DNA of 64,000 nt, taken from Lactarius indigo. Taxonomy: Eukaryota > Basidiomycota > Agaricomycetes > Russulales > Russulaceae. The position numbers were made by a program, and so were the translations under genes. Below the pieces are notes generated by a model. It worked only from the letters and a program-made list of their open reading frames with translations. It had not been told where the DNA came from and ran no database searches. The stretch covers positions 1 to 64,000 of the forward strand of contig JAFKAC010000200.1 of NCBI GenBank assembly GCA_025766275.1. The letters are read 5' to 3'. Shown here in pieces: positions 13,702-25,608 of the stretch (positions are counted from its first letter, which is position 1; every line of letters starts with the position of its first letter).

Positions 13702-13714
13702 TACGTCAGACGTC
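13702..13714. promoter_or_regulatory. CRE-like sites upstream of the bZIP gene
   Basis: TACGTCA is directly followed by GACGTC, 160-175 bp upstream of the bZIP start codon. ATF/CREB-type bZIP factors bind TGACGTCA and close variants. The gene downstream encodes such a factor, so autoregulation is a reasonable inference. There is no direct evidence of occupancy. Confidence 0.4.
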
Positions 13715-13760
13715 GTCATTCGACCTGGCCCTCCGTCATCGCCTCAGTCTAAGCCCTAAG

Positions 13761-13830
13761 GTATAATCCCTCCTCTCCTCCTCCTCCTCCCCCTCCCCTC
13801 AATTAACTGACGCAATCCGCCTCTATTCAG
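13761..13830 (+). other. Probable 5' UTR intron of the bZIP gene
   Basis: The donor AAG|GTATAA, a pyrimidine-rich body, a branch-like TTAACTGAC and the acceptor ATTCAG define a 70-nt candidate intron. It ends 45 bp before the start codon. This is prediction from sequence only. Confidence 0.4.
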
Positions 13831-13875
13831 TTCCCTCCTCCATCATCGGCATCATCAACATCATCATCAAGCGTC

Positions 13876-15472
13876 ATGTCCCGAAGTCAGTCTCCTCAAC
13901 ACCGTCCATCCTCTGACGTCAAGCATCATCCAAAGGATTCCTCTGCTGATTCCAAAGATTCACTGCCTCGTCCTCAGCCTCTCAAAGCCAGATCAAATTT
14001 AGATCTTGAGCCAAATCCCTTTGAGCAGTCTTTCGCCCCCTCCGTCCATCCTCCGTCCCATCGCTCCTCCGCTAGTTCTCCCATTCGCAGGAACTCGACA
14101 GTCTCTGTGTCTAGTCAATCTAAGTCTGACAGTAGCGTCACCAGCGGTCCTCCTAGGACGCCTTCGTCTTCTTCGGCTCGCACGCGCGACGGCAGTCCTC
14201 CCTCGCCACCAAAACCTATCCTCCCTCCCATAGAGTCCATTGCCTCTCCCTCAGATCAGTATCAATGGGGTTTCAATTCGTCATCTATGGCCAACTCCCT
14301 AAGGGCTGGGCCCCTCTCTCCTGCCATGCTTGCGGGCCCCCAGCAAGCAAACGGGGACGCTCCACTCGCGTTTGACCCTTCTAGCTTCCGCACTGGCCTT
14401 ACTCCCCGTACAGGGCTGACACCTGGCACGGGTCTCACCCCTCTTATTGGTGGGCCTGTATCCTTCCCACCTCCATCGCCCAACACTACCGCCTTCCTCA
14501 ACATGATGAGCTCATCGGCATCCGGTGCAACGATCACACCCAATACCCTTAATGCGATCACTGGCGTCCTCACTTCCGGCAACGCCGCTAACGGCACCAA
14601 TGCCTCCCAGCCACATCCACTTTCCGTCTCACATCTGCCACCTGCCGGCTACGAGCAACGACCGTCTAACTACACGAACGGCACCTCTGCCCAGAGCAAC
14701 GACTCACGATTCGCGGCCTCGGCGGCTAACGCTGCCAGCACAGCTGCCAACGGTCTCTTCCTTCTCTCGCAAGCTCACCAAGAGCTTACCAAACGCGAAA
14801 AAGCTCAGCGTGCCAGCCGCTCGGATGGCGATGATGATAGTGCTTCCTCGAACAGCAGCGGCAAACGAGGCACCAAGCGCAAGTCTTATGACGTGTCTGC
14901 GTCACCCCCCCCTCTTCACTCCAAACCAGCTCCACCCAAACGTTCGCGAGCACTATCCAATGGAAAGCCAAAGCGTGGCGAGTCGATCTCGGTCGAGGAG
15001 GACGAGGAAGAGGAAGACGAGGATGAAGCCGCAGGATCTCCCTCGGATCTGCCTACGCCCCAAGGGAACGGTAAGAAAGGTGGGCAGAAAAGGCCCGAGA
15101 CCGAAGAAGAAAAGCGAAGGAACTTTCTCGAGCGCAACCGACAAGGTGTGCCTATTGATCTTGCGATAATATCATATGTCGCTGACATTACATTCGTACA
15201 CAGCCGCGCTCAAATGCCGCCAACGCAAAAAGGCTTGGTTGGCTCAGTTACAAGCCAAGAATGAATATCTTACGCAAGAGAACCAGAGATTACAGGAGGC
15301 TCTTGTCGGCGCACGAGAGGAGATTGCGCGACTCTCAGCCGGTGCCCCCATGCTCCCTGTCGGTGTCTCGGCAAACCAGCCACCCAACGCACATCCTGTC
15401 AGTGTGAACGTCAGTCTACCGTCAGCCACAAATCCCAAAGCCGTGGTCAGCTCGCGTGGGTATGGGTACTAG
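13876..15472 (+). CDS. ATF/CREB-type bZIP stress transcription factor
   Basis: Nuclear DNA-binding regulator of the Atf1/Sko1/Aft1 class, which in fungi acts downstream of the Hog1/Sty1 stress MAP kinase. Two exons (13876-15145 and 15204-15472, 58-nt GT-AG intron) give 512 residues. The N-terminal part contains EPNPFEQSF, SLRAGPLSPAMLAGP and three GLTP repeats (GLTPRTGLTPGTGLTP), resembling the Aft1 OSA/HRA regions; the TP and SP dipeptides are possible MAP-kinase sites. An acidic run (EEDEEEEDEDE) lies near residue 377. The basic region and zipper are at the C-terminal end: KRRNFLERNRQ, then AALKCRQRKKAWLAQLQ, then the leucine heptads. The intron splits the basic region exactly between NRQ and AALK, and splicing restores the NxxAAxxCRxR(K) core. 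Most of the protein is Ser/Pro-rich and probably disordered. Confidence 0.92.
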
Positions 15473-18400
15473 GTCATTGGTTCTCTCTTCTCTGGTTTTT
15501 CTTTTCTTTTTGGATTCGAATCTTTTTATTATTTTCCATTTCGTACACGTTTCGTCGTTGCACTCTATCAGGTAGTTGTATGCTTTGCGCTCACAAACCC
15601 CCTTCCGTACCCCACATTAAGATAGTGTCTAGTAGTAGTCATCCTCACCATACGAGCGGCATCTTGTTTTCCCATCCTTCATGTCATGAAATCACTCACA
15701 TCGCACCAGCAGTAGTTTGTACTAGTTTTCTTTTTACGAAATTAGCCGCCGCAATCGGGGACATGAGGAACGGGAGAAGTAAAGGAGAAAATAATTTTTT
15801 TTACAGCAAAAACACAAAAGGTGTGATTCGCCCGATATATTTTTTCAGGTCATTTGCCTATTCGTGGGTTTTGCTGCTGCATGATTGGCGAGAGCGGGAG
15901 CGCTCGTCGCGGCGGCATCGAATGGAGTTTGAGCGGGGTCGCCGGGTCTGGAACCTTTTCCCTGTGTGGGGTTTGATAGATAGGAACGAGGCGAATTTAG
16001 GGACGCCGGCCGGAGGGCCAGAACGTGTTCATATTATTATGAGGTACAACACGGGTGAGAGCAATCACACACGCCAAAACGCGCCATCACGCGCGCGCCC
16101 CCGCGCGCCCCGTGTTTGTGGAGCGGAAACGTCGCTGGAAGCTGCCTTCATCGGCGGCTGGGGCTGGACTGTCAATGGGCCTCCGTTAGGCCTGTCATGT
16201 CAAACGACACACAAACAAAAAAAAAAAAAAAGGGCTGTTGCTACGGTAAGCGCTGAAGCTCTCTGGATGGCCCGGGATTCCCATCCAATCCATCTTGCGG
16301 GCGTTGCGCGGCTGGTAGCCTGATATTACACCCCTGGTCCTCTCTCCTCCGTGGGGGGTGCTCCGCAGTCATTCCGCAGAGCACTCTCCGCTGCGGCATT
16401 ATTACGATCGAATTTCGGTAGTAATTATTAAAATGCGAGCGAGCGAGCGAGCAGTGGACAGACAGCGGACGAACGGACTTGACTGCAATTGACAACGAAG
16501 GAGGGAAGCGAATATTCCTTTTTGTGACATGCATGCACCAGAACAAGGAAATCCCTGTATTGGGGGCGGATTGGTATTGGCTCGTTTTTTCCAGTTACTC
16601 TGCTGGGTTCGTTCTTCTCTCGTTGCTACACAAGAGTTTATGACGCGCCCGCGCAGCGCGGTCGAAGCAGGCAAAAAACCGCAATGAGTTTCTCTCTTTT
16701 TTTGGTCCTGCTCGGACTCGATTGGTTAAGATCACCACGGGTTGGTGGCGGCGGCGAGTGGTGACGAGGATAAAGCTTCCTTCGGCGGACGCGCCCAGAA
16801 GGGGGTGGACAAAAAGAAACGAGCTTTCTGTTCTTAGAGATGATGCGGCGACGAGGACGGACCAACGACCTAACCATGCGTTCAGGTCATGCATACGGGA
16901 ACAAAAGTAGGTGCGCAGAATCGGGACTTTTGTCGGGATCTTTGGACTAGGTGCGCATGAAGAGGCGAAACTTTTTCGCTCTCTACCAAGTCAGTACTAG
17001 GGAGAGCATTAAGCTACCTTTTAGAGTGGTTGTCCACCGGAGCACAATTGTCGTTGGTCGGACACTGGTAATCCGTTGTTAACTTACGGGGCGAATGGCC
17101 AAGACCGTAAATCGTGACGGCCGCGCCGCACCCAACAGAAGTTCGAGAAGGAGAGAAGAAGCGCTCATGGATGCCCGATACCATATGCAGACATGTGTTT
17201 GTGCATGGTGTGTGGGGGGGCGCGGTGCATTGCGGAGTGCGTTGGTATTGGCGTACGTGCGTAACGTGATATGATGGATGATGGCATGCGGATCGCGTGT
17301 TTTTGTCGTTTGGAGTTCAACTGACGTCATTTCAGGCTCGGCGCCCCATCTAGGCTGAGCTCGCCTCGGTCTGCTGATTGGTCTTCTAGTGGGGATAGTT
17401 TGGACTGCGCACTTTTTGATGATTGGCCCTGTTCCCCAATTCGCTGGGGTTGTTGGAGCATGGGAAAAAAAATCATAGATCGCAAAGTGCGTTTGGTTGG
17501 TACACAAGTACGGCAACAAGTTACTCCAGGTGAGGAGCGATCGGGACGATAGGATAGAGTGAAGAGTACGGAATTCCCTAAAAGAGGGCGAGAGGAAGGA
17601 ACAATGCGGTATCCATGGGAAGAAAAGGCTCCTCTAGAGGGTTGTCCGTCGAACGACCGAGATCGCGCCAACATGGGGCGGCGCGGCAACACTGATACGA
17701 TACGGCGCCGGTGCTATAGTACTATTATACCACTAGATAGCATGCCTCGCGCTGCATTGCCTTTGAAGAGGGGTAGAAGGGGGAAGGTTAAAAAAAGAGG
17801 GTGCACGCGTGTGTGCTCGTGAAATGGGCGGGCTATAGTAATGGGGCATTGACACTGTGTGTAGTGGCGTTATGTTTTATGCTTTGACAGCAGAGTTCCT
17901 TGTGAGTTTTCGAATTGGAGCACGCAACAACCTCCGCTGACACAAGATCTAGGCGTAGTGATGGTGGTGGTGGTAGTTTTAGACGTGAGTGAGAATAGCC
18001 GAGAACGATGACTCGGGGAAAGGATCGACAACCCAAACTCGAACAAGGATACTAGTACAGATGATGATCGATAATGCTAGAGGCATCTCAGAGAGGTACA
18101 CCAACTCAGCCATATCCCCCCCCTACGACCGCCTACAGATAGCAACTATTACTGGCGCAGGTCGCCGCGGGTCTCAGCTGCTATCAGCAACAAATCAACG
18201 CTGCGAGCCAGCCTAGGCCGAGGACGCCGAGCATTCGCCGACAACTGCCCACCACAATCTAAACTCTACACTCTTTCACTTTATGCCATACTCTGGGCCA
18301 GCGCGCATCACTGGATCCGCGGCGCGCCCGCCGCATCGTATCATCGCAGACGAGGAGCTAAAAGACAAAAGATAAGGGACAAAAGGGCGTGTGTGCTGCG

Positions 18401-18704
18401 CCTGCCCGCGTTAAAAATCAAGTTCGCGAAATGTCGTTACTCTCGGGACCAGTCTGTTTCGAATATATCGTCGTTGCGACTCGGCCTCGACCCCCCTCTG
18501 CACTTGTACTCGCGAGCTTCGGGCCTGGCCAGGTACCTGAGTTGGGTCGTCCGACGACGACGGGCGCGACTCGGGGGCGAACTCGGAATATGATTTGAGC
18601 TGATAGGGACTTTGGCCAATGCTATGGAGTGTGTGCAGAGGATCGTATTTTCTTGAACTCCCCCGCTCGCCCCCCCCTCGGGGAGTGGCCAATTTACATA
18701 CAAC
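15473..18704. other. 3.2 kb intergenic region, no gene supported
   Basis: A 247-codon plus-strand frame (15580-16323) has no domain and overlaps A-rich and G-rich simple sequence, so it is not called. A perfect CRE palindrome TGACGTCA lies at 17322-17329. A (GCGA)n run is near 16440. The rest contains scattered minor frames only. Confidence 0.4.
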
Positions 18705-20480
18705 TTACGACCCTCCCTCGACTTCCTCTAGATGCCGCTTATCCAGCCACTTGAGTGCTTCATCTTCGAACTCGTACTGCCTCCGATGACTGCATATCAA
18801 CACGCAGTATCACGTAAGAGATCCAACCAAAGGGGGAGATAGGATTTGGCTCGAACCCACCTGTGAACTACCTCTTGCTCCTTCACGCCCCGTATTGCCC
18901 CAGCGAGGCGCCCGGCTTCGCCATGCCCGAGTTCCTCTAGCGGTGTCAGATAGACGCGGATCGTGAACACGACTGCACCGCTGCGCGGGAGCCGCCGTAA
19001 GGTCTGGCGCTCGACGCGCAGGCGCATCCGTTCCGGATTCGGCGGGGGTGGCGCGGGGCGCGGGGTTGTGCGGAACGTGTCCTCCGGGCCTGCGCCGCCC
19101 TCTGCCCACGCGAGCTCTTCGAGAGCGGGTGCGTGCACCTGAGAGGGCGAGGGCGGGAGGACCTGGACGAGCCAGTTGTTCCGTGCTACGGGTGCGCCTG
19201 GGGACATGCGCTGGAAGAAGCGCGTAAGTGAAGGCTGAAGTTTTTCCTTGTCTGCGTGAGTGCGTGGGTCAGCTGCATGTAGGGTTACAGATAAGAGAAC
19301 GTGCGTGCGTGCGTGCGGGCAGTGGGTGGGGATAGAAGGGAAGGGAAGGACGCGTACAGTGTGGTATGTTACCAGTTGTGTGGATCGCGTCGAGGGGGAG
19401 GCCAATCTTGTCTTCGAGACGCCACCAGCCTGCATTCACGTTCGTACGTCAAACGAAGCAAGGAAGCATGAGGAGCGTGGAGCAAGATAGAAGAGGGGGA
19501 AAATCACCGTACCGGCAAGAAGGACAGCACCGGCTTGGAGATAATACTGTCCGTCCGCACCTTCGATCATGATCGCCAGGTCGTCCTGGGTCCTACGTAC
19601 GCACGTGTGCAATTCATAAGTACACACACACTTCTTCTTTCTCTCCGCAGTGTTATTGAACACACTTACAGCATCGCAGCCACGACCATCGGGTCCTCCG
19701 CCTCGAGATCGTGTGTCACGCCAACGGGGAGCACCTCCACAGCGAGGATCTCGCCATCACGCCCGCGGCGCGTCGCGCGGTATACGCCTGGGTAGCGCGC
19801 GACGAGGAACTCGGCGAGCTCGTGCACGAGTTCGCGCGCCGCGGGGCCGCCGCCACGCACGAGGTCGGGACGGTCTGGGAGCGTGTGGATGAGCTTCGGC
19901 CCACGCGGTGACGCGAGGCGTGCCGCGCGCAGGTGGTAGTACGCGGGAAAGTCGCGGTCGAGCTGTCCCCGCTTCGGTTTAAGTATGTGTGTATTCTGGA
20001 GCCCGTCAGACGCACCTCGATCCAGCTCTCCCACTCCATCGGGCGAATGCCCATCGTCACACTGTGGTACGATTGTAATGGCACAGAAAAATCAAGTGGT
20101 ATTGGTCAGTGCTTACTGGTAACGGCGTGGTTTGTATGGACGATAAGGACGCGGAGCGATTTGATCAAGCGATTCGGTGACGGGCGTCACTGGTGGGTAT
20201 GGGAAGTGTACTGGAGTCCAATCTACAGTAGCAGCAGCCCAGGTACTTTTGCGTTAGTTTCGACCGTGTCTCCAACAAGCACCTGCTGCTCGCCTCCAAA
20301 ACGCCGATCTTTATTCGGATCGACATCGCCATTGCCGTCTGTTCCTGATCTGGGCTTCTCCGCAGGCGCGGTACGTAGTTGGCTGGGCGTCGCCTTTGCT
20401 CTTTGCCAATGACGGGCTGCCGCGATCAGTGTGAGCAGAGAGAGGACAAAAAACACCGCAATATCTGTGGACGCAGACAT
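18705..20480 (-). CDS. DUF3445 / HRQ family protein (HODM-alpha-like)
   Basis: Member of the DUF3445 family, related to the alpha subunit of heme-dependent oxidative N-demethylase; the fungal members are uncharacterised. The N terminus MSASTDIAVFFVLSLLTLIA is a single membrane anchor, followed by a polar linker. Downstream exons carry family blocks in order: HFPYPPVTPVTESLDQI, SVTMGIRPMEWESWIEV, a GPAARELVHELAEFLVARYP segment, DDLAIMIEGADGQYYLQAGA, RNNWLVQVLPP and ERQTLRRLPRSGAVVFTIR. The ending LKWLDKRHLEEVEGGS stops at 18705. I estimate about 400 residues and at least six introns. The first intron's exact edges are uncertain: WTPVHF needs one extra base from a nearby donor. Coding GC is high, as in neighbouring housekeeping genes. 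It diverges from atp7. Confidence 0.82.
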
Positions 20481-20940
20481 GCCTGAGAAGAAGCAAAGTC
20501 ACCTTTTGCCACGAGGACTTCTGGTTCTTCTATGGCGCACGTCAGTCCCGCCAATCCCGGAATTTCGGCATATCAGGCACGTGTACAGCGGCTGCTACAG
20601 CTGGAGAGGTGGCGCTTTCACTTTAGGATAAGTTTCTTACTGTGATTACCAGATCGGTATATGTGCAGGCAGAGTACGTAGTCGTTGGCTACAAGTTCAG
20701 GTTTAGTGGTCGTGTGCTGCGGCCGGGACGGAGAGTTTCGGGTATCCCCAGCACAAAACAGGAAATTGCTTGCCGGATAACTCCGGCCGGCCGTGCCGCC
20801 CCGCTGGGGGAACGGAAACTGCGTCTGCTGCCAACGACGACGACAACCTCCCAACTTTTTCTTTTTACACTCCTTAGTACGTCGCCCTCACGCTCCGACA
20901 CATTTGTCGCATAACTCACAACAATATATTCAGCCCTATA
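20481..20940. promoter_or_regulatory. Shared divergent promoter, DUF3445 gene and atp7
   Basis: Only 460 bp separate the two divergent start codons, so both promoters must lie here. I could not pick out a convincing TATA box or named operator. Confidence 0.45.
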
Positions 20941-21717
20941 ATGGCCACAAAAGCTGCCACGGCCGCGGTGGTACGTGCCCTCGCCACGCTGTCAACTCCG
21001 AACCTGCAAAATGCAACACTGACCACCTTCAGGACTTTACCCGCATTTACTCATCACTCGGTCTTGGAAAGGGTACGCATCTTCCACGACACGCACCTCG
21101 CAATGCTCCTGACTTTTCTGGTCCCTCTCACAGAGACCGTCGCAGCACTGCAGGCGTTCCGCAAGCGCCACTCGGACGCCCAACGCATCGCCGGCCAGCT
21201 CAACGCCCAGCCGACAACCGTCGACCTAGCGCACTACCGCTCCGTCCTAAAGAACAAGGCCATCGTCGACGAAGTGGAGAAGGTTTTGCGTGACTTCAAG
21301 CCCGTCACGTACGACGTCAGCACACACATCAAAGCCATCGAGACGTTTGAGACCAAGGCGGTGAGGGTTTTTCCATCTCTTCTAGCATTGCCGTCTTTTT
21401 TTTTTGATGTAAAAAATCGTAGGTTGCAAAGGCGAAGGAGACAGAGGCGAAAATCGATGTTGAGCTGAAAGACCTCCAAGCTACACTTTCTAACATCCAG
21501 GATGCGCGCCCCTTCGAGGACCTCACGGTGCGTCACACCGCTTTTTTATTTGTTGTTGCAAGACCGGACTTTGATGTTGGAATGTGCAAAAACGCAGGTC
21601 GACGAAGTCGGCCAGGCACACCCTCGCATCCTCGAGACGGTCGAGAACATGGTGAAGAAGGGCAAGTGGACCGTACCCGGATACAAGGAGAAGTTCGGCG
21701 ACCTGTCGCTCATGTAA
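20941..21717 (+). CDS. atp7: Mitochondrial ATP synthase subunit d
   Basis: Subunit d of the F1Fo ATP synthase peripheral stalk, acting on the matrix side of the inner mitochondrial membrane. Five exons can be placed exactly: 20941-20970, 21033-21072, 21134-21360, 21423-21527 and 21598-21717, giving 173 residues. All introns are GT-AG and 61-70 nt long. The first exon codes only MATKAATAAV. The conserved start block follows after splicing as DFTRIYSSLGLGKETVAALQ, with AFRKRHSDAQR next. The C-terminal half is Lys/Glu-rich and helical, ending in GYKEKFGDLSLM. The length is close to that of yeast Atp7. No cleavable presequence is obvious. The gene is convergent with the GDP-fucose synthase gene 417 bp downstream. 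Confidence 0.93.
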
Positions 21718-22134
21718 ATCGGCTTTGTCGGACATGCCGGCCCACTTGTCGTTGCACTCGCTATAGAAATAGAAAACGAAAAACGAAACAAGATTCATGC
21801 GTGCTGGCGATGATTTTTTTTGGACCCGGATGAGATCTGTATGGAGACTCTGCGCAAGTGTTCAATCTCAAGTGGTCGATCGTACTTGTTCTCAAAGTGC
21901 TTCCGCGTACGTAACTTCTTTGACCAAGTGATCCGTCGAGTCTACAGTATATTCGGATTTAACAAGCATCGCATTTCAATTTCTTTTGTCTTAAAGACTC
22001 TACAGCGTCTGCATTCCATCTACACATAGTCCGAGCACAAGTACCTACACGCTATTGCGGACTCGCCCACCAAAAAAAGAAAGTCAAGAAACCGTGCTGT
22101 GTCGCGGTTCAGGAGTACGAGCATGACGAGCGTG

Positions 22135-23519
<1,385 letters not shown>

Positions 23520-24041
23520 GGTTCTGAGTGCGTTGTGCTTGCTGCTGCGGGGGGTCGAGGTAGTTAGGGCGATAAGCGAGGGGGTTGGGTGGGTGAGCGT
23601 AGAGAAAAGAAGACTTATATTAGAGACGATAGTGACGACGGACTGTGAATCCAGTCAATCGCGCTCTTTGATAGAAGTCTCCCATTTTAATTTTAATTTT
23701 TTTCGTTCTTGGCCTCCGCTTCCATGATCAAGCGACAGGGATGTCACCTGCTCTCTCTGCCCTCTGAGGGTCCAATGACCCCGCCAGATGACATCGATGA
23801 CCAAAGAGACAAACGCTCGCCGCGGCGCACTTCGACGACGCTTCCATTTCGAGACCTCATCGACCTCATCCTCGGGCTCCTGACGTAATTGTAATCACAA
23901 CGTGCCTTTTGGTCAATAAGTAATTCGAATTATGCCAGACAAGCGAACAATAGCAAAGTTATAGAAGTGAATACTCGTGCTTGTACTCATAGTCCCGTAT
24001 ACACCAAGCTGTTTTACAAACGGACCGTCCTCCCCCACGCA

Positions 24042-24615
24042 TCACGAGCGTGCCACCATCGTCTGCTCCCACCCAGGCACCGAAACCGACAGTCGCTTTC
24101 GTTGGTTCGGCCGCACAGTCCTATCGTCCAGCGCCAGCGCCGGCACGCTGGCGGATGCACATACTACTGGCTGGTACGTTCCCAGCCTTTCCGATGACGT
24201 GGGTCCCGATGCGTGCACATTCCACGACAAGCCATCGAGATCCGTAAACTCCGTTTTTACGCCCACGAACGATCGGCGAAGTAGTGCCCATTGAGCCTGT
24301 GAGGGGGGGGGGGATAGCGTCAGTCAGGTAATAGGGGTGGTTGTGCATGAGTGGGTGGCTCACTGGTGTAGTGACGAGCGCCGCCTGGTCCTCGCGATGC
24401 TCTGCAGCTTCGTTTGCGCGTAGACGCGCCGCGCGCGCACGCGCACGCGGTGTTGTCAAGTCGTGCTGGATGGGCAGAGACCGGCACGTTGGTGTTGAGG
24501 CGGAACTCGGAATGTATCCTGGCGCATGTGTCCGCGGCGCTCTCGGGGTCGACGCTGACATCATCAGTGCGAGTGTAGATGGTGTGAAGGATGTACAGGC
24601 GATGTCCGGCGACAT
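24042..24615 (-). CDS. Hypothetical basic protein, two exons
   Basis: I do not recognise this gene. Exon 1 (24364-24615) and exon 2 (24042-24296) join through a 67-nt GT-AG intron in phase 0 to give 168 residues. The first half is Ala/Arg-rich with a likely helix (RARARAARLRANEAAEHRED). The second half is mixed, AQWALLRRSFVGVKTEFTDL through PNQRKRLSVSVPGWEQTMV. There is no signal peptide or membrane segment. Splicing continues one frame across a stop-containing intron, and both exons use GC-rich codons like the neighbours, which supports a real gene. Its start is about 0.7 kb from the next feature. Confidence 0.55.
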
Positions 24616-24909
24616 TCTACTAGATCAGAATAGTGATGACGAATGATCAGGAGGAAGGATAGGAGAGTGGCAGGTGGATTTTTATATAACAAGGTAAGTT
24701 GGTAATTTTATTTCGTTGTGGTTATTTGTTCGGGAAATGAATGTTGTGGCTCTCTGTGGCGGAGCAGGACGTGCAAGTAGCGTGAGTGTAGCGTGTGTGA
24801 TAGAAAATTTGGCGCCAGGCGAGAAGATCGACTTGAACGACGCGGGCCCTTGTTCTCTGTATTCGAACATCGCAGTGCCGCCTGGGAAAGCCAGAATCTC
24901 AACCCGGGG

Positions 24910-25608
24910 CTATTCCATGCATTCCAACCTACCTCGTGAGAAAGACCGTGCAATACAGACAAACAGGATAGCTATCAAAGCCCGAGTTGCAAAGGTGAAG
25001 TAAGATGGAGGAAGGACCAGCGAAGCGTTGATTCGCACGAACAATGGGAGGCACAGACCGTACCCATGCGTCGGGCCCACGACGAGAGATATCAAATCAA
25101 ATCCGTTCGTTTCAGCGTCATGATGCAACAGGCGACCGATAACACTTCGTTCCAAGCCCCCACGAAGTATGATATATGACCCCGCGCACAGACACGCACC
25201 GCAGAACGACGGACACCTATCTAGAATCACTTGCGAGCAAAGCCCCAGATCTGATAAGCGCTTGAAACAGCCCGAGAGGTCCACCGAGCCGAGACTCATC
25301 TTTCGCGAGCGGAACACCACTTGTCCCAGCGATGGACTGGCTAAATGGCGCTCTGACAAGTCGATAATTTGAAATTTGATTGTGTGCCGCTGGAATGACC
25401 CCACGTGGATCATACAGTTTTCCCGGCCGAACTCAATTCTCAGCATAACATCACGACCCAACTCGAGCGTCGTACGTCGCTGCACGTGGACCAGCCGTAG
25501 TAAAGTGATTGACAGGTATTTGCGAAATACGAATGTGCCAATGAAACCGCGGCGTCCAAAAATACAAGACAAAGGATAAATGTACATTTCATGGGGAGAA
25601 TCCCCCAA
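24910..25608 (-). CDS. Uncharacterised ORF overlapping the 3' end of F-BAR copy 1
   Basis: A single open frame of 232 residues, with hydrophobic N- and C-terminal stretches (YIYPLSCIFGRRGFIGTFVF; FATRALIAILFVCIARSF) and no domain I can name. Its first 20 bases overlap the end of F-BAR/RhoGAP copy 1. Related DNA, broken by indels, follows the other three copies (about 28540-28958, 32500-32887 and 37150-37343), so this may simply be conserved 3'-flank DNA that is open by chance. It could also be a real exon of a decayed gene. Confidence 0.25.
   Translation of the reverse strand: MGDSPHEMYIYPLSCIFGRRGFIGTFVFRKYLSITLLRLVHVQRRTTLELGRDVMLRIEFGRENCMIHVGSFQRHTIKFQIIDLSERHLASPSLGQVVFRSRKMSLGSVDLSGCFKRLSDLGLCSQVILDRCPSFCGACLCAGSYIILRGGLERSVIGRLLHHDAETNGFDLISLVVGPTHGYGLCLPLFVRINASLVLPPSYFTFATRALIAILFVCIARSFSRGRLECME

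Noticed and set aside
15580..16323. 247-codon plus-strand ORF after the bZIP gene
   Set aside because: Runs through A-rich tracts and simple sequence and has no domain; more likely 3' flank.
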